Positions 17,742 through 25,364 of a stretch of DNA of 34,525 nt are shown here, one piece after another. The notes under the pieces were generated by a model. The model searched no databases and had not been told where the DNA came from. It worked only from the letters and a program-made list of their open reading frames with translations. Within the stretch, counting starts at the first letter, position 1; each line of letters opens with the position of its first letter. A program made the position numbers and the translations under genes. The DNA lies in NCBI GenBank assembly GCA_023433515.1, contig JAEZCN010000061.1:1-34525 (forward strand). The letters are read 5' to 3'. The stretch is from Pseudomonadota bacterium (GTDB taxonomy: Bacteria > Pseudomonadota > Gammaproteobacteria > Steroidobacterales > Steroidobacteraceae).

Positions 17742-17755
17742 CTGAGTAAACTCAG
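17742..17755 (-). terminator. Small hairpin spanning the panC stop
   Basis: CTGAG and CTCAG pair over five bases around a TTTA loop and include the panC TGA. It is short and lacks a U-tract. It may mark the 3' end of the pcnB-panC message in the convergent gap with queG. Confidence 0.25.
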
Positions 17756-18600
17756 CCCTGAAAGACCAGATTGTCGATGAGTCGTGCCTTGCCGAGCCGC
17801 GCCGCGGTGAGCACCACGAAATGCCTCGTATCCGGGCTCGCCGGAGCGAGCGTGCGCGCGTCGCGGACGCTGAAGTAGTCGGTACGGAACCCGGCGCCGT
17901 CGAGAGCCGCGCGCCCCGCCGCTTCGATGTCCGCGTAATCGCGCACGCCCGATTCGAGCGCGGCCACGGCCTGCTTCAGCTGCCGGTAGATAGCCGGCGC
18001 GATTGCGCGCTGCTGCTCGTCGAGATACTGGTTGCGCGAGCTCATCGCTAGTCCATCGCTCTCGCGCACGGTTGGTGCGCCGACGATCCGCACGCGCAGG
18101 CACAGGTCCGCGACCATGCGCCGGATCACCGTGAGCTGCTGGTAATCCTTCTCGCCGAAGATCGCGACGTCCGGGTCGACGATGTTGAACAGCTTCGCGA
18201 CCACGGTCGCGACGCCCTCGAAGTGTCCGGGCCTGAATTCGCCGCACAGGATCTCCGAGATGCCGGGCACCTCGACGCGCGTGGCGTTGTCCGCGCCGTT
18301 CGGATAGATCTCGCCGACGTCGGGCATGAACATGAGGTCGCAGCCCGCGGCCTCGAGCATCTTCGCGTCGGCGGACGGCGTGCGCGGGTAGTGAGCGAAG
18401 TCCTCGTTCGGACCGAACTGCATCGGGTTCACGAAGATGCTCGCGACGAACTTGTCGCCGTGCTGGCGCGCGGCCTCGATCAGGCTCATGTGGCCGGCGT
18501 GCAGGTTGCCCATGGTCGGCACGAACACGACGCGCCGGCCTTCAGCGCGCCAGCGCCCGACCTGTTCGCGCACGGCGGCAATCGTCATGACGGTGGCCAT
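17752..18600 (-). CDS. panC: Pantothenate synthetase (pantoate-beta-alanine ligase)
   Basis: It joins pantoate and beta-alanine using ATP to make pantothenate. PTMGNLHAGHMSLIEAA holds the HIGH-type nucleotide-binding signature. FVNPMQFGPNEDFAHYPRT, CGEFRPGHFEGVATVV, FGEKDYQQL and the KMSKS-like SSRNQYL are all present. The start is uncertain: the ATG at 18633 would overlap panB by 17 bases, while 18600 (MATVMTIAAV) and 18588 (MTIAAV) fit family alignments better. I chose 18600, giving 282 residues. No convincing Shine-Dalgarno precedes any of the three. It is the last gene of pcnB-folK-dNK-panB-panC. No panD is in the window. Confidence 0.95.
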   Translation of the reverse strand: MATVMTIAAVREQVGRWRAEGRRVVFVPTMGNLHAGHMSLIEAARQHGDKFVASIFVNPMQFGPNEDFAHYPRTPSADAKMLEAAGCDLMFMPDVGEIYPNGADNATRVEVPGISEILCGEFRPGHFEGVATVVAKLFNIVDPDVAIFGEKDYQQLTVIRRMVADLCLRVRIVGAPTVRESDGLAMSSRNQYLDEQQRAIAPAIYRQLKQAVAALESGVRDYADIEAAGRAALDGAGFRTDYFSVRDARTLAPASPDTRHFVVLTAARLGKARLIDNLVFQG

Positions 18601-18616
18601 GCCGGCGCGGCGCGGC

Positions 18617-19450
18617 TCAGGAATGGAATTCATGTTCGGGTGCGGGATAGGTCTTCTGCTTGACCGCGTGCACGAAACGTTGCAGCGCGTCGAGGTTCGA
18701 GTTCGCGCCCTCCATGAAATTCCTCACGAAGCGCGGCTTGCGGCCCGTGGTGATGTCGAGCACGTCGTACAACACGAGGATCTGCCCGTCGGTATCCGGT
18801 CCCGCGCCGATGCCGATGACCGGCACTTCGAGCGAGTCGGTGATCTCCTTGCCGAGCTCCGAGGGAATACACTCGAGCAGCACGATGTCCGCACCCGCGG
18901 ATTCGAGCGACTTCGCGTTCTCGAGCATCCGGCGCGCGGCTTCGCCATTGCGACCCTGCACGCGAAAACCGCCGGTCTTGTGCACCGACTGCGGCTTCAG
19001 GCCGAGGTGCGCGCACACCGCGATGTCGTGGTGCGCGAGGAACTCCACGATCTCGAGCTGGTTGATGCCGCTCTCGAGCTTCACCATCTCCGCCCCGCCC
19101 TCCTGCATCAGGCGCACGGAATTCGCCAGCGCGATCTCGGGCGTCGGATAACTCGCGAACGGCAGGTCGGCGACCAGGAACGGGCGATGCAGTCCGCGCG
19201 CGACCGCCTTGCAGTGATAGATGATGTCGTCCATGGTCACGGGCACGGTGGTGTCGTGACCCTGCAGCACCATGCCGAGCGAATCGCCGACGAGCACGAG
19301 ATCGACGTCGGCGTGATCCACCAGCACCGCGAAGCTCGCGTCGTAGCAGGTGATGCACGCGATCTTCTCCTGCTCGCGCTTCATCTTGTCGAGCGTGGCC
19401 AGCGAAACCGGCGGTCGCGTCGAATCGCGTTGCTCGAGATGCGTATACAC
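18617..19450 (-). CDS. panB: 3-methyl-2-oxobutanoate hydroxymethyltransferase
   Basis: It makes ketopantoate from alpha-ketoisovalerate and methylene-tetrahydrofolate. The 277-residue TIM-barrel protein shows CYDASFAVLVDHADVDLVLVGDSLGM, GHDTTVPVTMDDIIYH, DLPFASY, LESGINQ, HLGLKPQSVHKTGGF and GIGAGPDTDGQILV. The start is GTG at 19450 with GAGGGG upstream. It directly precedes panC and follows the deoxynucleoside kinase after 27 bases. Having folK in the same operon groups a folate cofactor enzyme with this folate-dependent step. Confidence 0.97.
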   Translation of the reverse strand: MYTHLEQRDSTRPPVSLATLDKMKREQEKIACITCYDASFAVLVDHADVDLVLVGDSLGMVLQGHDTTVPVTMDDIIYHCKAVARGLHRPFLVADLPFASYPTPEIALANSVRLMQEGGAEMVKLESGINQLEIVEFLAHHDIAVCAHLGLKPQSVHKTGGFRVQGRNGEAARRMLENAKSLESAGADIVLLECIPSELGKEITDSLEVPVIGIGAGPDTDGQILVLYDVLDITTGRKPRFVRNFMEGANSNLDALQRFVHAVKQKTYPAPEHEFHS

Positions 19451-19477
19451 GCTGGAACCCCTCTGTCTCGTTGGCGG

Positions 19478-20176
19478 CTAGATGGTACCGTGACGCAGGG
19501 GGTTGTAGTACATGCGCCCCTTCTTCATGCGCCGGATCGCGCCCACCAGCTCGTCGAAATCCGCCTGGTTGTGCGCCGGATCGATGTTCGCCGCGTTGAC
19601 GATCAGCAGCGGCGCGCGGTCGTATTCGTGGAAGAACCGCGCATACGCGTCGTTGAGACGCGAGAGATAACCCGCGTCGATGCCGGAAGTTTCGTACGCG
19701 ATGCCGCGCTTCGAGATCCTCTGCAGCAGCGTTTCCACCGGCGCCTGCAGGTACACGACGAGATCCGGCCGTGGGGGATCGACGTCGAGCCGCGATGCGA
19801 CCTGCTCGTACAGCGCCATCTCGGCCGCGTCGAGCGTGAGGCTCGCGAACAGGCGATCCTTCTCGAAGAGATAGTCCGCGACGCGCCGCGGCGCGAACAG
19901 GTCCTGCTGCTTGAGCGTGCCCAACTGCTGCGCGCGCTGGAACAGGAAGAACAGCTGCGCGGGTAGCGCGCCCGACTTCGGACTCTTGTAGAAGCGTTCG
20001 AGGAAGGGATTCTGCGCATCCTGCTCCAACACGAGCTCGGCCTCGAGCGAATCGCCGAGCTTGCGCGCGAGACTCGTCTTGCCGACGCCGATCGGACCTT
20101 CGACGACGATGTAGCGCTGCACCGGCAGATCCGGCGAAGTCGCGACCGGCGCTGTCTCGACGTCCGTAACGCTCAC
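19478..20176 (-). CDS. Deoxynucleoside kinase (dNK/dGK-dCK family)
   Basis: It probably phosphorylates deoxynucleosides (purine or deoxycytidine) for salvage. The 232-residue protein has the P-loop GPIGVGKT (27-34), a DRLFASLTL stretch similar to the DR-containing substrate segment of the family, and a lid-like ISKRGIAYETSGIDAGYL region. The specificity cannot be read from the sequence. The GTG start overlaps the folK stop as GTGA. A kinase of this family between folK and panB is common in high-GC gammaproteobacteria. Confidence 0.88.
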   Translation of the reverse strand: MSVTDVETAPVATSPDLPVQRYIVVEGPIGVGKTSLARKLGDSLEAELVLEQDAQNPFLERFYKSPKSGALPAQLFFLFQRAQQLGTLKQQDLFAPRRVADYLFEKDRLFASLTLDAAEMALYEQVASRLDVDPPRPDLVVYLQAPVETLLQRISKRGIAYETSGIDAGYLSRLNDAYARFFHEYDRAPLLIVNAANIDPAHNQADFDELVGAIRRMKKGRMYYNPLRHGTI

Positions 20177-20700
20177 AGTTTCTGGACGCCGCGGTCGGCC
20201 ACGCGTTCCTTGAGCTTGGCGATGCGCCCGATACCCGGCACTTCGAGGTCGGGCGCGATGTCGGCGAGTGGATAGAGAACGAAGTCGCGCTCTGCGATGC
20301 CAGGGTGCGGCAGCTTCAATGAATCGGTGGCTCGCGTCTCGCGGCCGACCACGAGCAGATCGAGATCGATCACGCGCGGGCCCCAGCGCTCGCGCGGCGG
20401 CAGGCGGCCGAGGTCACGCTCGATCGCGCGCAGCGCCGCGAGCAGGTCTTCCGGAGCGAGTCGGGTCAGCAATCCCGCCGCGGCATTGACGAATGCCGGC
20501 TGCACGACTTCGCCGAACGGCGGCGTCCGATACAGCGGCGAGCGCAGCACGAAGCGCGTCGACGGCAACAGGGCCAGCGCTTCGAACGCCCGCTCGACCT
20601 GGCGCGCGGGCTCGTCGAGATTGCTGCCCACGCCGACGTAGGCCGGCAGCCAGTGCGCGGCAAGCCGAGTCTTGGCCAGATCGCGCGCGGCCGCGTTCAT
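20173..20700 (-). CDS. folK: 6-hydroxymethyl-7,8-dihydropterin pyrophosphokinase
   Basis: It transfers pyrophosphate from ATP to hydroxymethyl-dihydropterin in folate synthesis. The 175-residue protein has YVGVGSNLDEP (about 20-30), SPLYRTPPFGEVVQPAFVNAA, RERWGPRVIDLDLLVVG (the signature with the metal-binding Asp pair) and LPHPGIAERDFVLYPLADIAPD. The ATG overlaps the pcnB stop as ATGA, and its own stop overlaps the kinase start as GTGA, so it is tightly coupled on both sides. Confidence 0.97.
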   Translation of the reverse strand: MNAAARDLAKTRLAAHWLPAYVGVGSNLDEPARQVERAFEALALLPSTRFVLRSPLYRTPPFGEVVQPAFVNAAAGLLTRLAPEDLLAALRAIERDLGRLPPRERWGPRVIDLDLLVVGRETRATDSLKLPHPGIAERDFVLYPLADIAPDLEVPGIGRIAKLKERVADRGVQKL

Positions 20701-22301
20701 GAAGCGGCGGGAGCGCGACCGCGGCCACGGCGCCGGCGACGTCCGCGACGGCGACCCCCACTTCCCTCACCCGCGGCGCGCGGCTCTCGCGCCATCGCGT
20801 CGGCCAGCGCCTCGCGGTCGGTCTGCGACACTTCCTGCACGCGGGTCCACCAGTCGGCGATCTCGCGCGGCGCGAGACCGATGTCCGCGCGCAGCAGCAG
20901 CAGATCGAAGCCCGCGCGGAAACGCGGTTGCTCGAGCATGCGCAATGCGCGCCGGCCGCGCGGCTGCTCGAGACGCGGCTGCGCCGCGAACATCTCGCGC
21001 ACGCCGAGCGAGAACCGCTTCGGAATCGTGATGCGGCCCTGCGCCTGGCGCGCGGCGCGATCGACGGCATCGACAATCGTCGCGATGTCGTGCCACTTCT
21101 CCTGCGGCTGCTTCTCGATGATCTCCGCGATCGGCCCGTAGAGCAGCAACGCGAACAGGAACGTCGGCGTTACCGGCTTGCCCTGCGCGACGCGCTGGTC
21201 CGTGTTGATCAAACCCTGTTTGACCAACCGCGCGACGGCGCCGTCCGGGCGCTTCTCGAGATAGGCCGCGACGGTCGGCAGCAGTTCGCCTAACAACCCG
21301 CGCGACTGCAACACCTCGAGGCTGCGCGCGCCGTGACCCGTGAGGAACAGTTTCAACGTTTCGTCGAACAGGCGCGCCGGCGGCACGCTCCCGAGCAGTT
21401 CCTTGAGGCGCGGGATCGCCGTGCCCGTCTCGCCGTCGAGCGTGAAACCCAGCTTCGCCTCGAAACGCGCGGCGCGCAGCATGCGGACCGGGTCTTCTCG
21501 ATACCGCGTGACCGGATCGCCGATCAGCTTCAGGCGCCGCCCCTTGATGTCTTCGACGCCGCCCGCGTAATCCCAGATCGAGAAGTCTGCGATGTTGTAG
21601 TAGAGCGAGTTGGCGGTGAAGTCGCGTCGCCACACGTCGTCGTCGATGGTGCCGTACGCGTTGTCGCGCAGGATGCGGCCGTGTTCGTCGGTGACGCGGT
21701 CTTCGTCATCGTCGTCGCCCGCGCCCGCGTGGCGCGAACGGTCGCGCAACGCGATCTCGCGTCCGCCATGGAATCCGGTCTGGTGCGGCCCCGCTTCCGC
21801 GAGCACCGCGCCCTCATCGCCTTCCACGATATCGTCGAGATCGTCGTCGAGATCGTCCTCGACTACCTCGTCATCGTCGAGATCCGCGGGCGGCTCGACC
21901 ACCTCGGCGCCCGGCTCCGGCGCGGTCTGCGCGCGGAAGGTCGCGACCTCGACGATCTCGCGTCCGAAGAACACGTGCGCGAGCCGGAACCGCCGGCCTA
22001 TCAACCGGCAGTTGCGGAACACGCGCTTCACTTCTTCGGGCAGCGCGCTGGTCGCGATGTCGAAATCCTTGGGGGTGATTCCGAGCAGCAGGTCGCGCAC
22101 GCATCCACCTACGAGAAAGGCCTCGTAGCCCGCCTCCCGCAATCGATACAGCACGCGCAACGCGTTCGGAGAGATCGCGGAACGCGATATGGAATGTTCG
22201 GCACGGGGGATGATGTGTGCAGGCGGCCGTGGGGCCGCGTCGGGTCGCAAATCGTCGTTCAAGACTTCAAAGTTCCGCTTGGCTTGTGGAAAGCGGCGCA
22301 T
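20697..22301 (-). CDS. pcnB: Poly(A) polymerase I with a large acidic insert
   Basis: PcnB adds poly(A) tails that speed RNA decay. The 534-residue protein has the nucleotidyltransferase core LVGGCVRDLLLG and PKDFDIATS (64-85) with the catalytic Asp pair, RRDFTANSLYYN (225-236), GDPVTRYREDPVRMLRAARF and IPKRFSLGVREMF. Between VATFRA and GRILRDN, where E. coli has about 20 residues, there is a stretch of about 83 (roughly 125-207) dominated by Asp/Glu. The tail is Arg-rich (RRRGRRRRRGRGRAP), as in other PcnBs. The ATG at 22301 overlaps the tRNA-Glu promoter and has no clear Shine-Dalgarno. A start a few codons downstream is possible, since the family match begins at IPRAEHSISR (31). The first gene of its operon. 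Confidence 0.93.
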   Translation of the reverse strand: MRRFPQAKRNFEVLNDDLRPDAAPRPPAHIIPRAEHSISRSAISPNALRVLYRLREAGYEAFLVGGCVRDLLLGITPKDFDIATSALPEEVKRVFRNCRLIGRRFRLAHVFFGREIVEVATFRAQTAPEPGAEVVEPPADLDDDEVVEDDLDDDLDDIVEGDEGAVLAEAGPHQTGFHGGREIALRDRSRHAGAGDDDDEDRVTDEHGRILRDNAYGTIDDDVWRRDFTANSLYYNIADFSIWDYAGGVEDIKGRRLKLIGDPVTRYREDPVRMLRAARFEAKLGFTLDGETGTAIPRLKELLGSVPPARLFDETLKLFLTGHGARSLEVLQSRGLLGELLPTVAAYLEKRPDGAVARLVKQGLINTDQRVAQGKPVTPTFLFALLLYGPIAEIIEKQPQEKWHDIATIVDAVDRAARQAQGRITIPKRFSLGVREMFAAQPRLEQPRGRRALRMLEQPRFRAGFDLLLLRADIGLAPREIADWWTRVQEVSQTDREALADAMAREPRAAGEGSGGRRRGRRRRRGRGRAPAAS

Positions 22302-22306
22302 ATACT
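22279..22306 (+). promoter_or_regulatory. Sigma70-type promoter of tRNA-Glu
   Basis: TTGGCT (22279-22284) and TATACT (22301-22306) are 16 bases apart; the -35 matches four of six positions and the -10 is strong. Transcription would start near 22313, about 28 bases before the tRNA. The -10 overlaps the pcnB start codon on the other strand, where the same bases read TAGTATATG. Confidence 0.6.
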
Positions 22307-22340
22307 ACCGCGCTCGAATTCTGGACCTGCCCAAACAGAC

Positions 22341-22416
22341 GCTCCCTTCGTCTAGAGGCCCAGGACATGGCCCTCTCAAGGCCGTAACACCGGTTCGAAT
22401 CCGGTAGGGAGCGCCA
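22341..22416 (+). tRNA. tRNA-Glu (anticodon CTC)
   Basis: The 76-base sequence folds as a standard cloverleaf. The acceptor stem GCTCCCT pairs with AGGGAGC, the D arm is GTCTAGAGGCCCAGGAC, and the T arm contains GGTTCGAATCC. The anticodon loop CTCTCAA gives anticodon CTC, reading GAG. The discriminator G and the CCA end are encoded. It aligns closely with E. coli tRNA-Glu, differing mainly in paired positions and in C34 (E. coli has a UUC anticodon). Confidence 0.97.
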
Positions 22417-22647
22417 TCTAATCAAGCACTTACGTTCGTACGGCGGTCGCAGGCCAGGAACCGGCCGTTCCTGACCCCTGTTCGCGGCGCCGCGCACGAT
22501 GGCATCGACGAAGCGGCGAAACGCGGGCTCGCGCGGCTTCTTGCGGTCTTCCGGCAACGACGCCCGCGCTTCCACATCGAGGACGAGTCGCAGGAGATGC
22601 GGCCACGGCTCGCCGACGAAGGACGGCACGTCGCCGCGACTGTACAT
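22417..22647 (-). pseudogene. Doubtful small ORF or gene remnant next to tRNA-Glu
   Basis: An ATG at 22647 opens a frame whose first 55 or so codons look coding, with high GC at third positions and a protein-like sequence (FVGEPWPHLLRLVLDVEARA, PAFRRFVDAIVRG). The frame then runs through the hairpin after the tRNA and across the antisense of the tRNA itself, where the translation is the familiar tRNA artefact. I recognise no family. It may be the start of a gene whose 3' part was lost at the tRNA, or chance. The rest of 22417-22802 shows no convincing gene. Confidence 0.25.
22455..22473 (+). terminator. Hairpin downstream of tRNA-Glu
   Basis: CAGGAAC and GTTCCTG pair perfectly over seven bases around a five-base loop, 39 bases after the tRNA CCA. 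No long T-run follows. It is the best candidate for the 3' end of the tRNA transcript. Confidence 0.35.
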
Positions 22648-22802
22648 TTGCGTGAGGTCTCGAACGGGGCTGCTCCTGCCTAACTAATTGGCGCCGGACC
22701 GCGACGCGCGCCCGTGGTTTTCGATCCGGAATCGCCCGCGAATTGGGGCGAAAAACCCCGATGGAACCCGCGCATCGCTCCGGGCACACTGCGCACCGCC
22801 CC

Positions 22803-23360
22803 ATGGAAGCCCTGCTCGTTTCAACCGGCGTCGTCGCGCTCGCCGAGATCGGCGACAAGACGCAATTGCTGGCGCTGCTGCTCGCGACCCGTTATCGCGC
22901 TCCCATTCCCATCGTGCTCGGCATTCTCGCGGCGACGCTGCTCAATCACGCGCTCGCGGGACTGGTGGGCGCATGGCTGGTGCAGGTGATCGGGCCGGAC
23001 GCGATGCGCTGGATTCTCGGAATCTCCTTCATCGCGATGGCCGTGTGGGCGTTGATTCCCGACGGCGCGCCGGACGAGGACAAGGTACCGCGCCGTTACG
23101 GCGTGTTCCTCGCGACGACGCTCGCTTTCTTCCTGGTCGAGATGGGCGACAAGACGCAGATCGCGACGGTCGCGCTCGCCGCGCAGTTCGAGACGCTCGT
23201 GCCGGTGGTGATCGGGACGACGATCGGCATGCTGATCGCGAACGTGCCGGTGGTGTTCGCGGGCGATGCGCTCGTGAAGCGCGTGCCGCTGAAGACCATG
23301 CGCATCATCGCAGCCCTGACGTTCGTTTCGCTCGGCGTGTACGCCCTCGCCTTCGCTTGA
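22803..23360 (+). CDS. TMEM165/GDT1-family (UPF0016) divalent cation transporter
   Basis: The 185-residue integral membrane protein has two homologous halves of about three helices each. Each half carries the family signature E-x-G-D-K-T-Q: EIGDKTQ at 15-21 and EMGDKTQ at 113-119, separated by a soluble loop (about 86-100, DGAPDEDKVPRR). Characterised relatives move Mn2+ or Ca2+; bacterial members such as Vibrio MneA export Mn2+. A role in manganese homeostasis is therefore likely. The ATG at 22803 puts the first helix at the N-terminus; an upstream in-frame ATG at 22743 would add 20 non-hydrophobic residues. I looked for an upstream yybP-ykoY manganese riboswitch and did not see its conserved elements. 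It is convergent with the thioesterase 18 bases away. Confidence 0.92.
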   Translation: MEALLVSTGVVALAEIGDKTQLLALLLATRYRAPIPIVLGILAATLLNHALAGLVGAWLVQVIGPDAMRWILGISFIAMAVWALIPDGAPDEDKVPRRYGVFLATTLAFFLVEMGDKTQIATVALAAQFETLVPVVIGTTIGMLIANVPVVFAGDALVKRVPLKTMRIIAALTFVSLGVYALAFA

Positions 23361-23378
23361 CGCTTCGGGGACTGACGC

Positions 23379-23741
23379 TCAGGTCTCGAGCGGTACCGGC
23401 TCGCTCCGGCCTACGCGGCCATCCACGACGACACGCGTGTGCTCGGCGCTCGCGATCAACCCCGATTCGTCGAACACATCGATCGCGGCCAGGTGCTGCC
23501 TTCCTTCGACGGCGCGCAACGTCGCGACCGCGCGTACGTTCGCGCCGCTGAACCTTCCCGCGATGAGCGCGGGTGCCGCGTGAGTGACGTTCGTAGAGAC
23601 CCCCACCGAAGCCTGGGCGCCGTGCAGACCCTGCTGCACGAGGCGGGTCGCGGCGAGTTCGATGAGGGCGGTGAGTCTCGAGGTCGTGAACGCCGGTTCG
23701 AGGCGGATCGAGACTTCGGCGGTCCTCATCTTCTGGTTCAT
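23379..23741 (-). CDS. Hotdog-fold thioesterase-like protein
   Basis: The 120-residue protein resembles the fluoroacetyl-CoA thioesterase (FlK)-like hotdog family. It has an N-terminal strand (RTAEVSIRLEPAF), a helix rich in Ala/Leu (LTALIELAATRLVQQGL), then GVSTNVTHAAPALIAGRFSG and VRAVATLRAVEGRQHLAAIDVFDESGLIASAEHTRVVVD. This is the typical 'binding pocket then two long strands' pattern. The acyl-CoA substrate is unknown. The start is the ATG at 23741 with AGGGAG seven bases upstream; longer in-frame starts upstream lack such support. It stands alone, divergent from the flippase gene. Confidence 0.75.
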   Translation of the reverse strand: MNQKMRTAEVSIRLEPAFTTSRLTALIELAATRLVQQGLHGAQASVGVSTNVTHAAPALIAGRFSGANVRAVATLRAVEGRQHLAAIDVFDESGLIASAEHTRVVVDGRVGRSEPVPLET

Positions 23742-23933
23742 CACGAACTCCCTGTCATTTCGTCGGCACGCAAATCTACGCACCGCGCATTGCGAAGTCG
23801 TTTCGGCGCCGCCCTGATTCGGGCGCGCGGGCTGCCGGATTGCATGTAGGCGCGTCCCTACCTTGTCCGACAGCGACGCATTTGACTGCCGCACGACAAT
23901 GCTCTCCCACAAGAATTCAGGGCTGTTCCGCGC

Positions 23934-25364
23934 GTGAGCTCATTCGTTTCGAGAGGCGTGGTGCTGAGCACTGCGCGCCTCCTCAACCAGGCGCTCGCGT
24001 TGCTGAGTCCGTTACTGCTGGTCCGCATGCTCGACATCGTCGAGTACGGCCGGTATCGCCAGTTCATGGCGACGGCGATGCTGATCACCTCGCTGGGCGG
24101 ATTCGCCCTGTCCGCGAATCTCAATTACCTCATCGCGCGCACACCGGAACGCGCCGCGACCGACATCACCAAGACGACCGTGCTCATGATGATGGTCGGA
24201 TTCGTCAGCGCGCTGATCGTCGCCGCGTCGCGGCAGTGGATAGTCCCGGACGAGATCGCCTCGTCGTGGCTGCTGCTCGCGGTCTACGTGTTCCTGTTCC
24301 TCAATCTCGAAGTGCTCGTGGCCTACTGGCTCGCGCACGGCCAATCCACGCAGGTCATGGCGTACACGCTCATCGTCACCGTGTGGCGGCTCGGCACGCT
24401 GCTCGGCGCGGCCTACTGGTTCGGCGACGTCGAGATGATCTTCGTGACCATCGTCATCGCCGAAGGACTCAAGAACGTCGCGATCTACGTGTGGCTGCGA
24501 TTGCACGGACTGCTCGTGTTCCGCTGGGAACACGAGGTGTTCCGCGAGCAGATCCGGCTGGTCGCGCCGCTCGGACTGGGCTCCCTGCTCAACAAGGCGA
24601 ACGATTTCGGCAAGGTCGTGGTCGGCATGCAGCTCGGTCCCGTGCCGATGGCGCTGTACACGACCGCCGCCTACCAGGTGCCGCTGGTCAACATCGTGCA
24701 GACCTCGTTGTCGGACGTGATCTTCCCGGACATGGTGAAGCGCGCGAAACGCAACCCGGCCGACGGCCTCAGGCTCTGGCGGCGCGCGCAGACGCTGGTC
24801 TTCGCGCTCATCTGCCCGGCCTGGCTGCTGCTCACGTATTTCGCGGAGCCGCTCATCCGCGTCGCATTCACCGACGAATACGTCGCGGCGACGCCTTTCT
24901 TCCAGGTGTTCCTGCTGCTCATGGTCCGCCACACGTTCCAGTTCTCCGTGCCGTTGCGCGCCATCGAGGACAACGCCGCGTTCGCGATCTCGAACGCGGT
25001 CGCGCTCGGCATCAACGCGGTGCTGCTGTTCTCGCTCATGCCGAAGTTCGGGTTGTGGGGTCCGACGCTCGGGCTCGTCGTCGGCCAGACGTGGACGTCT
25101 TACTACCTGGGCCGCCGCGTGATGCGCAAATACCAGCTGCCGCTCTCGGCGCTCGGCGAATGGGGCAAGCTGGGCCTCGCGCTGGTCGCCTCGCTGGGCG
25201 CGCTCGGGGTGATGCACGCATTGATCACGACCCTGCCGCGCACGCCGCTCCACGTGCTGGGCGCGCTCGCCGTGTTCGGGCTCGTCTACACGGTCGCGGT
25301 GCGGTTGATCCTGCGCGAGGAATACGACTACATCGTGCGCGCATTGCGCCGCAAGGCGGCATGA
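23934..25364 (+). CDS. Polysaccharide flippase-like membrane protein (MATE/MOP superfamily, Wzx-like)
   Basis: The 476-residue protein has about 12-14 predicted membrane helices and begins with VVLSTARLLNQALALLSPLL and VRMLDIVEYGRYRQF, the usual opening of polysaccharide flippases (PF01943/PF13440). LVAPLGLGSLLNKANDFG and QVPLVNIVQTSLSDVIFP mark the second half-repeat. It likely flips a lipid-linked glycan across the inner membrane. The start is GTG at 23934 with only a weak CAGGG upstream. The stop overlaps the next glycosyltransferase gene as ATGA, so the two work together. No polymerase or priming transferase is nearby. Confidence 0.87.
   Translation: MSSFVSRGVVLSTARLLNQALALLSPLLLVRMLDIVEYGRYRQFMATAMLITSLGGFALSANLNYLIARTPERAATDITKTTVLMMMVGFVSALIVAASRQWIVPDEIASSWLLLAVYVFLFLNLEVLVAYWLAHGQSTQVMAYTLIVTVWRLGTLLGAAYWFGDVEMIFVTIVIAEGLKNVAIYVWLRLHGLLVFRWEHEVFREQIRLVAPLGLGSLLNKANDFGKVVVGMQLGPVPMALYTTAAYQVPLVNIVQTSLSDVIFPDMVKRAKRNPADGLRLWRRAQTLVFALICPAWLLLTYFAEPLIRVAFTDEYVAATPFFQVFLLLMVRHTFQFSVPLRAIEDNAAFAISNAVALGINAVLLFSLMPKFGLWGPTLGLVVGQTWTSYYLGRRVMRKYQLPLSALGEWGKLGLALVASLGALGVMHALITTLPRTPLHVLGALAVFGLVYTVAVRLILREEYDYIVRALRRKAA

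Noticed and set aside
22267..22430. Protein frame across the tRNA-Glu antisense (SLPDSNRCYG)
   Set aside because: This translation is the well-known artefact of reading a tRNA gene backwards, not a protein.
22684..22802. yybP-ykoY manganese riboswitch before the TMEM165/GDT1 gene
   Set aside because: Expected from the family's frequent association, but the conserved loop sequences are not present; only a small GGGG/CCCC hairpin near 22745-22760 is seen.
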